Shown: in pieces, positions 9,351 through 17,565 of the stretch
Numbering within the stretch: the stretch's first letter is position 1
Layout of the letters: every line of letters begins with the position of its first letter
NCBI GenBank assembly: GCA_964544155.1
Contig: CAZJAH010000001.1
Coordinates: forward strand, 62,001 to 126,000
Direction of reading: 5' to 3'
DNA length: 64,000 nucleotides
DNA from: CAZJAH01 sp964544155
GTDB taxonomy: Bacteria > Bacteroidota > Ignavibacteria > Kapaibacteriales > UBA2268
The notes under the pieces: generated by a model
Seen by the model: the letters and a program-made list of their open reading frames with translations, nothing else
Told to the model about the DNA's origin: nothing
Databases searched by the model: none
Made by a program: the position numbers and the translations under genes

Positions 9351-10010
9351 ATGAATAATTGCGTGCTTTCATGGAGCGGAGGTAAAGATAGTTCACTGGC
9401 CGCTTTTCTCGGCATAAACCGCGATGAGCTTAGTATAGGCAGGCTGGTTGCTACTATTGACGATAAAACCGGCAAAAATAAATTTCAGGGCGTGCCCCAA
9501 CACCTGCTTGAAAAACAAGCGGAATTGATGAATAAGCCAATCGACATTATCAGGCTGCCTGAGAACTGCCCAAATAAGGAATACATCAAGATCATGAAAG
9601 ATATGTATGATAACTACCGCGAAGATGGCTATCAAGCGGTTGTTTATGGAGATATTTATCTGGAAGACATAAAGAAATTCAGAGAAACAAAGATACACAT
9701 TGATTCGATCGGTTCCGCCTATCCACTGTGGGGTATGAGTACGCAATCTTTGGCTGAACTTTTTATCGACGCGGGGTTTAAAGCCGTGATCACGGCAATT
9801 GACACAGAACAGCTACCGGAAGATATTCTCGGCAGGCAGTTTGATAAGCAGTTCCTCGATGATCTGCCCCCATCCTGCGATCCCTGCGGGGAAAATGGCG
9901 AATACCACAGTTTTGTGTACGATGGGCCGATATTTACAAATCAAGTAAAATATACCACTGGTAAAAAGTATTCTGAGATGAACAGATTTAAGTACATTGA
10001 AATAAAATGA
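9351..10010 (+). CDS. Dph6-like PP-loop ATP pyrophosphatase
   Basis: A 219-residue PP-loop protein of the Dph6 / diphthine-ammonia ligase type (adenine nucleotide alpha-hydrolase superfamily). The ATP-binding loop S-G-G-K-D-S-S-L is at residues 9-16, and the C-terminal signature D-P-C-G-E-N-G-E-Y-H-S-F is intact. In archaea and eukaryotes the family amidates diphthine on EF2; bacteria lack diphthamide, so here another amide or thiol-forming ligation is likely. A 7-codon upstream reading frame beginning at 9331 ends with a TGA overlapping this ATG. The stop overlaps the next gene by 4 bp (ATGA). Confidence 0.87.
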   Translation: MNNCVLSWSGGKDSSLAAFLGINRDELSIGRLVATIDDKTGKNKFQGVPQHLLEKQAELMNKPIDIIRLPENCPNKEYIKIMKDMYDNYREDGYQAVVYGDIYLEDIKKFRETKIHIDSIGSAYPLWGMSTQSLAELFIDAGFKAVITAIDTEQLPEDILGRQFDKQFLDDLPPSCDPCGENGEYHSFVYDGPIFTNQVKYTTGKKYSEMNRFKYIEIK

Positions 10011-10446
10011 TACCCGAAAAAGCATCTTACTTGTTACTTATTGAATTAAACGCTCAATCGTTAGTTCAGGTTGGCAGAAAAGGTCTTTTTTTTTTGATGA
10101 AGGCTATTATATCTATGCCGGTAGCGCACTCAAAAACGCGCCATCGAGAATAAAAAGGCATTTTTCGAATGAAAAGAAATTGAAGTGGCACATTGATTTT
10201 TTACTGAATAATGAACTCTCCGAACTAAAAAAAGCTTTTATCATCGAATGCAATGAAAGTCTTGAATGTACTTTAAATTCTATAGTTCAAAAATCTCGGC
10301 ATTTCGCGGCCGCGTATAAAGGTTTCGGTTCTTCGGATTGTAAAGTGTGCTATTCTCATTTAAGCAGGTACACCTCAGATTCGGATATTAATATAATAAT
10401 ACCTGAATTACTCAGCCCTTTTCCATTCCTGGCTTTTGCCGAATAA
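10007..10446 (+). pseudogene. GIY-YIG (DUF123) nuclease-like gene, frameshifted at a T10 run
   Basis: Two adjoining frames together encode a complete DUF123-type GIY-YIG protein of about 146 residues. The first frame starts at the ATG overlapping the Dph6-like stop and gives M-I-P-E-K-A-S-Y-L-L-L-I-E-L up to V-G-R-K-G. After the run of ten T at 10086-10095 the homologous reading continues in the -1 frame: F-F-D-E-G-Y-Y-I-Y-A-G-S-A-L, R-I-K-R-H-F, K-W-H-I-D-F-L-L and G-F-G-S-S-D-C-K-V-C-Y-S-H-L. Without a shift, translation ends at about residue 47. This could be a sequencing indel, a recent mutation, phase variation or slippage. The 3' end overlaps the opposing DUF2147 gene by 39 bp. Confidence 0.8.
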
Positions 10447-10845
10447 TGGCAGCCCTATATACCCTCGCACTTCAAGGATTTTGCCCTTATCTTTTAATTC
10501 AAGTTTAGAGCTATATGTTTTGCCGCTCCGCGGATCATAGATTTCTCCGTCAACCCACTGATCGTCTTTATTGTCGTATTTGAAATTCTTTAAAATTCGA
10601 AGCCCTACAAGCTTGCGGCCTCTTTTTTCGGGATCCGGATTCTTGATGTCATTTTCCGGGGGTCCGCCTTCTTCGCCGATATTGTCCATCCAGAAAATCT
10701 CTCCGTGGTAGCGGCCATTTTCTTTATATATTTTTACTTTCCCTTTTTCATCTTCAGTAAACCATATTCCGGAGATTTCATCCGCATCAGAGAATATTAC
10801 TACAGGGAAAAGCAAAAGCATTACAACTAAAATAATTGATCGCAT
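10408..10845 (-). CDS. DUF2147 secreted protein
   Basis: A 145-residue exported protein: residues 1-20 form a signal peptide (M-R-S-I-I-L-V-V-M-L-L-L-F), and the mature part matches DUF2147 with G-I-W-F-T-E-D-E-K-G-K-V-K-I-Y near its start and V-G-L-R-I-L-K-N-F, W-x-x-G-x-I-Y-D-P-R-S-G-K-T-Y-S-S-K-L later. Family members are small periplasmic or secreted beta-rich (lipocalin-like) proteins of unknown role. It lies 60 bp after the last MacB-type permease on the same strand and may be the last gene of that export operon. Confidence 0.85.
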   Translation of the reverse strand: MRSIILVVMLLLFPVVIFSDADEISGIWFTEDEKGKVKIYKENGRYHGEIFWMDNIGEEGGPPENDIKNPDPEKRGRKLVGLRILKNFKYDNKDDQWVDGEIYDPRSGKTYSSKLELKDKGKILEVRGYIGLPLFGKSQEWKRAE

Positions 10846-10905
10846 ATTCTATAAAATAATTATGTAATAAATAACAAGTAACAAAACGAAACTCGTACAC
10901 ATATA

Positions 10906-12135
10906 TTATTCGTATCTGAGAGCATCAATTGGATCAAGCCCCGCGGCTTTCCATGCCGGATAAGCACCCGATATCAAGCCCAAGACAGTACATATTACTA
11001 TGCTGGCAATTATCCACACAACCGGCAGGTCAAGAGTTACGTTAAAAGCCATGCCGAACAGCCAGGAAGCCCCAACACCAAATAATATTCCTATTAAACC
11101 CCCTATCTGGCATAGAGTTACTGTTTCAATGATAAACTGAAGCAAAATCCAGAATTTCTTTGCGCCAACAGCTTTTCTTACGCCGATTTCCTTTGTCCTT
11201 TCTTTTACTGATACCAGCATGATGTTCATGATACCTACACCTGCGGCTATTAAAGCAAAAGCGCCTGATATAATTCCGAAAATCGATAGAAAGCCTGTGA
11301 GCCCGGCAAACTGCTCGCTGATGGATTCATTTGTTTCCAGCTCAAAACTGTTTTCTTCCCAGGGCTTTATGTTGCGAACAGTACGCATTATACCTATAGC
11401 TTCATCAATAGTAGCGCTAAGGGCTTCTTTGCTTATTGCTCTGACGTGGATATTGAGCGATTCATCCCAACGGTTAGCATGATACTTCAGGAACTGTGTG
11501 ATGGGCACAATTACCTGGTTATCCTGGCTTTGGCCCAGTAAAGCGCCTTTAGTTGTCAGAACACCAATAACTGTGTATTGCTGGTTTTTGATCTTTATTT
11601 CTTTGCCAATAGGTGATTGATTGGGGAAAAGGTCAACTACAATATCATTGCCGATTATGGCAATTTTGCGGTTGAATTCAATATCCATGTTGGTAAAGGC
11701 ACGGCCTGTTTCGAGGTCTATATTATTGGTGCGGAAATACATATCTTCGGCGCCTACCAGGTTCACATCAGGATCTGTTTCATAAATATCATACCGAATT
11801 GTATTGGCTCCTGCCGTTGATGCAGCGCTGACCATATCGGTCAAAGTTATATTTTTCCGGAGCTCTTCATATTGCGAGTAGTTGAGCGGTTTTCGGCTTC
11901 TGTATTTGCGCCAGGTATCGCCCATCTGTATTGACGGCATTCTTTTGAACTGAAAAGAATTCTCACCCAGTTCAGCCATTTCACCTGTAACGGTTTCATT
12001 AATAGATCCCGCCAGCGAACCTGCTCCGACTATAGCAAATACGCCAATGGCAATACTTAGCAGTGTGAGCGAAGCCCTGAGCTTGTTCACTCTGATTGAA
12101 TCAATTGCCAGTAATATGCTTTCCAGAGTATTCAT
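10906..12135 (-). CDS. MacB-type ABC transporter permease (second copy)
   Basis: A 409-residue permease of the MacB/FtsX type: one N-terminal helix after N-K-L-R-A-S-L-T-L-L-S-I-A-I-G-V, a large periplasmic domain (about residues 45-275) and three C-terminal helices. The conserved cytoplasmic segment V-S-V-K-E-R-T-K-E-I-G-V-R-K-A-V-G-A-K precedes the last helices and D-P-I-D-A-L-R-Y-E closes the protein. These transporters are mechanotransmission machines working with a periplasmic adaptor and TolC-like channel to expel periplasmic substrates. The ATPase is encoded separately upstream. It is 21 bp downstream of a paralogous permease, suggesting the two form a heterodimer. Confidence 0.9.
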   Translation of the reverse strand: MNTLESILLAIDSIRVNKLRASLTLLSIAIGVFAIVGAGSLAGSINETVTGEMAELGENSFQFKRMPSIQMGDTWRKYRSRKPLNYSQYEELRKNITLTDMVSAASTAGANTIRYDIYETDPDVNLVGAEDMYFRTNNIDLETGRAFTNMDIEFNRKIAIIGNDIVVDLFPNQSPIGKEIKIKNQQYTVIGVLTTKGALLGQSQDNQVIVPITQFLKYHANRWDESLNIHVRAISKEALSATIDEAIGIMRTVRNIKPWEENSFELETNESISEQFAGLTGFLSIFGIISGAFALIAAGVGIMNIMLVSVKERTKEIGVRKAVGAKKFWILLQFIIETVTLCQIGGLIGILFGVGASWLFGMAFNVTLDLPVVWIIASIVICTVLGLISGAYPAWKAAGLDPIDALRYE

Positions 12136-12156
12136 TTTATTTTTAATAATCTTATG

Positions 12157-13416
12157 TTAATCTGCTCTTATTGCTTCTACGGGATCCAAATTCGATGCTT
12201 TAATTGCAGGTATCATGCCGGCCAGCATCCCTACAAATATCGATACAACTGATGCTATTGCCAAAAGCTGATACGGTATAACCGGCGCAAGAAATGACAT
12301 TTCTTCCACAAATTGCGGCAGTATCTTAGCTGTTGCGAGTACCAGTATAGAACAAACCGCAAAAGCCACTATCGCTCCCACAAAGCATAAAAATGATGAT
12401 TCGATGATAAACTGCATCCATATAGAACGTTTTTTTGCGCCTATGGCTTTGCGTATGCCAATCTCTTTAGTTCTCTCAGTTACCGATACGAACATTATGT
12501 TCATTATACCGATTATCCCAACTAAAAAGGAAAGCAGGGTCATGCCTATTCCGACAGCCCAAACATTAAACCTTACTTTGGCAACCATTTCTTCGAAGGC
12601 TTTAGTTTCGTTTATTGAAAAACTGTCCTCCTCCCAGGGCTGAACGTTTCTTATAACTCTCATTTGCCCGCGGGTTTCTGACCTGACCTCGTCAAGCCGT
12701 TCTTCGCTTCCGGCTTTTACGGCAACAGATACCGACCTTCCGTAATCACCGAAAACATCAACAAATGATTTCATGGGTATATATACCTGGTTATCAAGGA
12801 AATCAAAGAAAATCGTGCCCTGCTTAGTTATAACTCCTACTACAGTGAATCTATGGCCTTTGATTTTTATTTCTTTTCCTATGGCATTATCATTCGGAAA
12901 AATTGTTTCATATACTTTATGGCCTATAACGGCGACATTCTCACCCATCTCGTCTTCAAAAGCGCTGAAATACCTGCCTTTAAGGATTTCACCGCCTGAA
13001 GTATAAGCATGTTTATAGCTGGTGCCGTTTATAACAATATTCGTATAGCTTGCATTATCGTAAGTTATCTTCTCGCCCCAATTCCTTGCCGTGGGAAATG
13101 CCAGCTCTGCTGATGATAATCTGTCCGATAACTGATTTGCCTGGCGGATGGTTATGGGCTTTCTCTGGCGGACAAGCCTCCAGTTTTGTCCGCCGGCCCA
13201 GTCCCATTTATCCACATAAAGCATATCAGTGCCGATCATCTTAAATGTGTCGTTCATGGCGGTATCGAGGCCTGAAAGTATCCATCCCATTAATATAACA
13301 AATGATATCCCTATGACTACTCCGAGTGAGGCAAGAAATGACCTTAGCGGATTTGAAATTAATGCCGCCAGAGCTATCTTTAAAGATTCTTTTATTTCGC
13401 CGAAATATATAAGCAT
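12157..13416 (-). CDS. MacB-type ABC transporter permease (first copy)
   Basis: A 419-residue MacB/FtsX-type permease with the same layout as its downstream paralogue: N-terminal helix (N-P-L-R-S-F-L-A-S-L-G-V-V-I-G), periplasmic domain, and three C-terminal helices introduced by V-S-V-T-E-R-T-K-E-I-G-I-R-K-A-I-G-A-K. It ends with D-P-V-E-A-I-R-A-D. The periplasmic domain differs clearly from the other permease although short blocks such as N-V-Q-P-W-E-E-D-S-F / N-I-K-P-W-E-E-N-S-F are shared. It sits 15 bp after the ATPase gene, consistent with one ABC complex built from one ATPase and two different permeases. Confidence 0.91.
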   Translation of the reverse strand: MLIYFGEIKESLKIALAALISNPLRSFLASLGVVIGISFVILMGWILSGLDTAMNDTFKMIGTDMLYVDKWDWAGGQNWRLVRQRKPITIRQANQLSDRLSSAELAFPTARNWGEKITYDNASYTNIVINGTSYKHAYTSGGEILKGRYFSAFEDEMGENVAVIGHKVYETIFPNDNAIGKEIKIKGHRFTVVGVITKQGTIFFDFLDNQVYIPMKSFVDVFGDYGRSVSVAVKAGSEERLDEVRSETRGQMRVIRNVQPWEEDSFSINETKAFEEMVAKVRFNVWAVGIGMTLLSFLVGIIGIMNIMFVSVTERTKEIGIRKAIGAKKRSIWMQFIIESSFLCFVGAIVAFAVCSILVLATAKILPQFVEEMSFLAPVIPYQLLAIASVVSIFVGMLAGMIPAIKASNLDPVEAIRAD

Positions 13417-13431
13417 TTCTTTTAATTCTGA

Positions 13432-14178
13432 TTATGTGTAGTCCAGGTTAACTGCCGGGACTATAGGGTTTTCATTTATTAAATCACTTTCTATGAGGCC
13501 GTCTCTTAATCTTACAATCCTGTGTGCGTGACGCGCGATTTCCTCTTCATGTGTTACCAGTATGATTGTATGGCCTTTTTGCCACAATTCGGAGAAAAGC
13601 TTCATAATTTCAATTCCGGTCTTTGAATCGAGGTTTCCTGTCGGCTCGTCAGCCAGGATAATTGACGGGTCAGTTACCAGCGCCCTGGCTATGGCTACCC
13701 TCTGCCTCTGGCCTCCGGAGAGTTCATTGGGTTTGTGTGTTATCCTGTCGCCAAGGCCGACATTTTCAAGTGTCTCTTTAGCTTTTTCCAGCCTTTGTGA
13801 TGATGACAGCCCGGCATATACAAGAGGCAGTTCAACGTTTTTATGGGCGGTAGCGCGAGGCAGCAGGTTAAATGTCTGGAATACAAAGCCAATCTCGCGG
13901 TTACGTATTTCAGCAAGTTCATTATCATTCATCCCGTTAACGTCATTGCCGTTGAATTTGTAGCTTCCGCCTGATGGAGTATCAAGGCAGCCGAGTATAT
14001 TCATCAAAGTGGATTTGCCCGAACCTGAAGGGCCCATTATCGCAACATATTCATTCGGGAAGATATTGATAGTCACATCCCTTAGCGCGAATACTTTCTG
14101 CGTGCCCATTTTATAGACTTTTGATATATTTTTTATATCTATAATCGGTTCGGATTTAATATTTTCGGTATTACTCAT
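13432..14178 (-). CDS. ABC transporter ATP-binding protein (MacB/LolD type)
   Basis: A 248-residue ATPase with Walker A G-P-S-G-S-G-K-S-T, signature L-S-G-G-Q-R-Q-R-V, Walker B I-I-L-A-D-E-P-T-G-N-L-D and the H-loop T-H-E. The sequence around Q-T-F-N-L-L-P-R-A-T-A is typical of the MacB/LolD/FtsE group that energises permeases with large periplasmic domains. Its gene lies between the adaptor and the two permeases with gaps of 11 and 15 bp, so it should power that tripartite exporter. Confidence 0.94.
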   Translation of the reverse strand: MSNTENIKSEPIIDIKNISKVYKMGTQKVFALRDVTINIFPNEYVAIMGPSGSGKSTLMNILGCLDTPSGGSYKFNGNDVNGMNDNELAEIRNREIGFVFQTFNLLPRATAHKNVELPLVYAGLSSSQRLEKAKETLENVGLGDRITHKPNELSGGQRQRVAIARALVTDPSIILADEPTGNLDSKTGIEIMKLFSELWQKGHTIILVTHEEEIARHAHRIVRLRDGLIESDLINENPIVPAVNLDYT

Positions 14179-14189
14179 AATTTCATTTA

Positions 14190-15485
14190 TTAAGGTGTAG
14201 CCAATACATTTCTGTTGAATTTAGTTGTATCTACCTGTATGGGAGCGCCATCATAGAGCTGCTTGCTCACTGCCCGGAAACTCCCGCTAATTACGGTCTG
14301 GCCTTCATCGAGTCCATTTTTGATTTCAATAAACCCTCTGTCGCTAATACCTGTTTCCACGTTGACCAGCCTGGCCTTATTGCCGTCTTTAATAAAAACA
14401 ACTGGTTGGGGTTTATCTTTCATCTTTTTGACATCATCATCAATTTTTTTTGTACCTCTTCCGGCGTCCATATTCAGGTCAGGATTCCTGTCTATAGTAG
14501 TATCACGCACGGTGACTGCCATAAGTGGGACTGCTACCACATTCTGCCTGGTTTCGGTTTGAATTTCCACATTACAGCTCATACCGGGCCTGAGCTTAGG
14601 TTCCTCGCTAAGCAGCCTTATTTTAACTTCAAAATTTGTTACCTGATCCTGCGATCCCAATTGGTCGGTTTTGGCGGAGTGGCCGATTTCAAATACTCTT
14701 CCTTTGTATATGGCTTCACCGAGAGCGTCAATTTCAACAAGTGTAGTATCACCCAGGGTTACCATGACTATATCGTTTTCATCTACGTCCACTACCGCGT
14801 TCATCACCGAAAGATCAGACACACGCATTATTTCCGTGCCCTGCATCATTTCCGTGCCCACCACTTTTTCGCCTTTCTCTACGGCAAGCAAAGTCACTAT
14901 TCCGTCAATAGGGGCATGAATAGTGGTTCTTTCGGCACTACGCTTAACCTGCCTGAAAGAAGCCTTAGCCTGTTCATATCTGGAAAGAGCGGCCTGATAA
15001 GCAGCCTGAGCGGCCTGATAAGCAGCCTGAGCTGAATCAAATTCCTGCTGAGAGATAAACTCCTTTTCATATAGACTTGTCGTTCTTTCCAACTCTTTTT
15101 TAGTACGTTCCATCTCTGCTTTACGTATATTGATTTCCATTTCGGCGGCATCAGCGGCTGATTTCATCTGCTCAAGCTGAGTTTCAACAATATCCGGCTT
15201 AATCCTGACCAGAAGTTCGCCTGCTTTAACGGTATCGCCTTCATTCACACCAAGGTAAATGATCTCGCCGGAAGTTTCAGAGCTGATTTTAACTTCCGTT
15301 TCGGGCTGAATCTTGCCTATAGCAGAAACTGTCTGCGTGATTGTTCTGAGTTGGGCTTCCTCTATTTTCACGCTTATTTCTGCAGGTCCCTTTTTACCAA
15401 TAAATATGGCTATGGCGGCTATGGCCACTGCTGCCAGAATGGTAATTATTATCCATGTTTTTTTTGTTGATCTTCTTTTTGCCAT
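14190..15485 (-). CDS. HlyD/MacA-type periplasmic adaptor
   Basis: A 431-residue membrane-fusion protein linking the inner-membrane ABC complex to a TolC-type channel. It has one N-terminal helix (residues ~9-27), a lipoyl half-motif around G-E-I-I-Y-L-G-V-N-E-G-D-T-V, a coiled-coil hairpin with the tandem A-A-Y-Q-A-A-Q-A-A-Y-Q-A-A-L repeat, the second lipoyl half T-I-H-A-P-I-D-G-I-V, and C-terminal beta-barrel domains. The longest frame begins 25 codons earlier, inside the RDD gene's intergenic space; I start at the ATG preceded by a CTGAGGA Shine-Dalgarno, giving M-A-K-R-R-S-T-K-K-T-W. Gap to the ATPase gene is 11 bp. Confidence 0.91.
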   Translation of the reverse strand: MAKRRSTKKTWIIITILAAVAIAAIAIFIGKKGPAEISVKIEEAQLRTITQTVSAIGKIQPETEVKISSETSGEIIYLGVNEGDTVKAGELLVRIKPDIVETQLEQMKSAADAAEMEINIRKAEMERTKKELERTTSLYEKEFISQQEFDSAQAAYQAAQAAYQAALSRYEQAKASFRQVKRSAERTTIHAPIDGIVTLLAVEKGEKVVGTEMMQGTEIMRVSDLSVMNAVVDVDENDIVMVTLGDTTLVEIDALGEAIYKGRVFEIGHSAKTDQLGSQDQVTNFEVKIRLLSEEPKLRPGMSCNVEIQTETRQNVVAVPLMAVTVRDTTIDRNPDLNMDAGRGTKKIDDDVKKMKDKPQPVVFIKDGNKARLVNVETGISDRGFIEIKNGLDEGQTVISGSFRAVSKQLYDGAPIQVDTTKFNRNVLATP

Positions 15486-15507
15486 TTTATCCTCAGTTAA
15501 TAATTTC

Positions 15508-16113
15508 TTATACCGGTTTAACGGGTTCTTCTTCAGGCTGATATTTGACCTCACCGGCAAAATAAACTGCGGTACCGGCTATCATATCGTGGAAGGCCTG
15601 CCGCCTTGCTCCGAGTACGAAAAAGAAACCAAAAAGGATTATAATAAATACCAATATGCTTAATCCCTCAAATATCATTTGCCCGGTTAATAATGCAAGT
15701 AAATTAAAATATAGATGTAAGTTTTTAATTGAAAATCGGGTAAACAGTTTGGCATAACTTGCCCAGGTACGGTTTTCCGAAGCTATTCTGATACCAAGTA
15801 TGAGCTTTCCGGGTGTGGCCGCGAGCAATACCTCCATAAAATAATACAAAAAAGAAATCAGCAACGACATGGGGGTACTTACCTCACTAAACTGCCTGAT
15901 CAGTTCCGGATCTATGATAACTTTTATTCCATGTTCCTGCACAAGGTCCATAGTGCCGGTGAATAGCATGGCAATACTTGATACAATCGTCACAATCAGT
16001 AAGTCAAGCAGTGCTGCTCCGAACCTTCTGCCGAATCCAACCCTGTAATCGAATTCATCATAATACTGAAATTGATCTTCAGGGCCGAAGGGAGTATTTT
16101 GATCATTAGCCAT
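15508..16113 (-). CDS. RDD family membrane protein
   Basis: A 201-residue membrane protein with an Asp/Gln-rich N-terminus, then G-R-R-F-G-A-A-L-L-D-L-L-I-V, which supplies the Arg and Asp residues of the RDD family, and the later motif A-T-P-G-K-L-I-L-G-I-R-I. About four hydrophobic segments are visible. RDD proteins are poorly understood; some act in transport. Its position between the tolC-like and hlyD-like genes, with gaps of 32 and 22 bp, suggests an accessory role in this exporter, which is unusual for MacAB-TolC systems. Confidence 0.85.
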   Translation of the reverse strand: MANDQNTPFGPEDQFQYYDEFDYRVGFGRRFGAALLDLLIVTIVSSIAMLFTGTMDLVQEHGIKVIIDPELIRQFSEVSTPMSLLISFLYYFMEVLLAATPGKLILGIRIASENRTWASYAKLFTRFSIKNLHLYFNLLALLTGQMIFEGLSILVFIIILFGFFFVLGARRQAFHDMIAGTAVYFAGEVKYQPEEEPVKPV

Positions 16114-16145
16114 AATTATTCTCCGTTATTTAGATATATTTTTCA

Positions 16146-17468
16146 TCATTTTATTAGACCGATCCTGAACTGAATCTCTTTTTTGGCCTGTAAATAATTA
16201 TAAACGGCAGTAACTCTGTTTATCCTTGCTGTTAACTGTTGTGTCTGGGCCTGAATAAACTCAGTAATTGAAGCCGCCCCCAGCTCAAATCTTTCTCTGG
16301 AGCTTTCAAAATTTCTCTCTGCCGCCCATATTGATCTTTGGGCAACTTCAAGCTGCTTTTCGGCAGCGTCGAGATTTAGTATTGCGGTCTGAATTTCGGC
16401 TATTATGTTTTGTTCGGTTTCATACAGGTCAAGTGAACTTTGCGACTTGCTGTTTTCTGCGTTTGCTACCTGCTCGGCAACATTAAAATTCTGGAAAATC
16501 GGAACATTCAGGCTGAGGCCAAAACTGGAATTATTCCTTCTCAGGAATCCTGTCTGGCCGTCTTCCCAATTCCATCCGCCGTTCACAAAGGCTGAAAGCG
16601 AGGGGAAATAAGATCCTCGAGCTGCCGTAACGCTTGCTTCAGCAATTTCAAGTGACCTTTTGGCCGCTATATAATCCGGCCTTTTTTCAAAGGCTATCTC
16701 AATAGCGTTCCGGGTAGTTCCGATAATTTCTCTGAACTGTGCTATTTCGGCGGAATCGACTGTGCTCGGTATTGAAGATTCTAAAAATTCAGCATTAATG
16801 TCCGGCCTGATGCCCATTGTTTTCATCAAAGCGGTTTTAGAAACACTGAAGTCATTTTGAGCCTGTATCAGGTCAAACTCGCGATTTCCAAGTTCAGCTT
16901 CCTGTGAATATACAGCCGATACCGGCACTACTCCGGCATCGAATTGAGCTCTGATCCTCTCGAGGTCCGATCTGGTCTGTTCCAGATTTTCTCTTCTAAT
17001 TTTTACCAGCTGGGCATTCTTTATAATATTAGTGTATTCAACATATACCCGGTAATTTATCATCATGTGATTGAATCTGTTAGTTAACTGCCAGAAATCC
17101 AGGGTTTTATCACTCATTTCATAACGGGCTTCTCTGGTGAAGCCGTCAAAGATCAAAAGCTGTGCCTGAAGGTTTAGATTATAATTGTTTGGCGGCGGAT
17201 CATACGGCAGGCTTATACCATTAGATATAATGCTGCCTTCAAGTATGCGCTGATATCCGGCGCTAGCTCTCATAGTAGGGAGATAGTCTCCGAAAGCGCT
17301 TCTCTGCTCTACCTTCGACCGGCCTATTTCAGATTCCGATGAAAGAATACGGAGATTGTTATCCACCGCTATTCTTAAGCATTCCCGGAGGGAATAGGTA
17401 TTGTTCTGCTGAGCCGTCACAGTAGCGGACGCCATCATTCCAATTATCACAAATAGTATTATTCTCAT
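16146..17468 (-). CDS. TolC-like outer membrane efflux protein
   Basis: A 440-residue outer membrane channel protein of the TolC/OprM family. A signal peptide (residues 1-19, ending S-A-T-V-T-A-Q) is followed by Y-S-L-R-E-C-L-R-I-A-V-D-N-N, the usual start of the mature chain, and two internally similar halves rich in long helices with the R-S-D-L-E-R-I-R-A-Q-F-D-A-G-V and R-E-R-F-E-L-G-A-A-S repeats. It is the first gene of the tolC-RDD-hlyD-ABC-permease-permease set, and two direct repeats sit immediately before its start. Confidence 0.92.
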   Translation of the reverse strand: MRIILFVIIGMMASATVTAQQNNTYSLRECLRIAVDNNLRILSSESEIGRSKVEQRSAFGDYLPTMRASAGYQRILEGSIISNGISLPYDPPPNNYNLNLQAQLLIFDGFTREARYEMSDKTLDFWQLTNRFNHMMINYRVYVEYTNIIKNAQLVKIRRENLEQTRSDLERIRAQFDAGVVPVSAVYSQEAELGNREFDLIQAQNDFSVSKTALMKTMGIRPDINAEFLESSIPSTVDSAEIAQFREIIGTTRNAIEIAFEKRPDYIAAKRSLEIAEASVTAARGSYFPSLSAFVNGGWNWEDGQTGFLRRNNSSFGLSLNVPIFQNFNVAEQVANAENSKSQSSLDLYETEQNIIAEIQTAILNLDAAEKQLEVAQRSIWAAERNFESSRERFELGAASITEFIQAQTQQLTARINRVTAVYNYLQAKKEIQFRIGLIK

Positions 17469-17476
17469 TTTACGAA

Positions 17477-17510
17477 CCTGTCTTGTTACATTCAGCCTGT
17501 CTTGTTACAT
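17477..17510 (-). repeat. Two 15-bp direct repeats in front of the tolC-like gene
   Basis: Reading the minus strand, ATGTAACAAGACAGG occurs twice with a 4-bp gap (19-bp period), ending 8 bp before the ATG of the tolC-like gene. The period of about two helical turns fits tandem binding of a regulator on one DNA face, or a short duplication. No regulator gene is adjacent. Confidence 0.7.
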
Positions 17511-17565
17511 ACAGCTTATAGATACGAGAACATAAATGATCGGTTTCAAATAATCGCAAAAAGTT

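Noticed and set aside
14406..15035. A 209-codon open frame on the + strand
   Set aside because: It is antisense to the hlyD-like gene, has no start signal and no recognisable protein features; the opposite strand is clearly coding.
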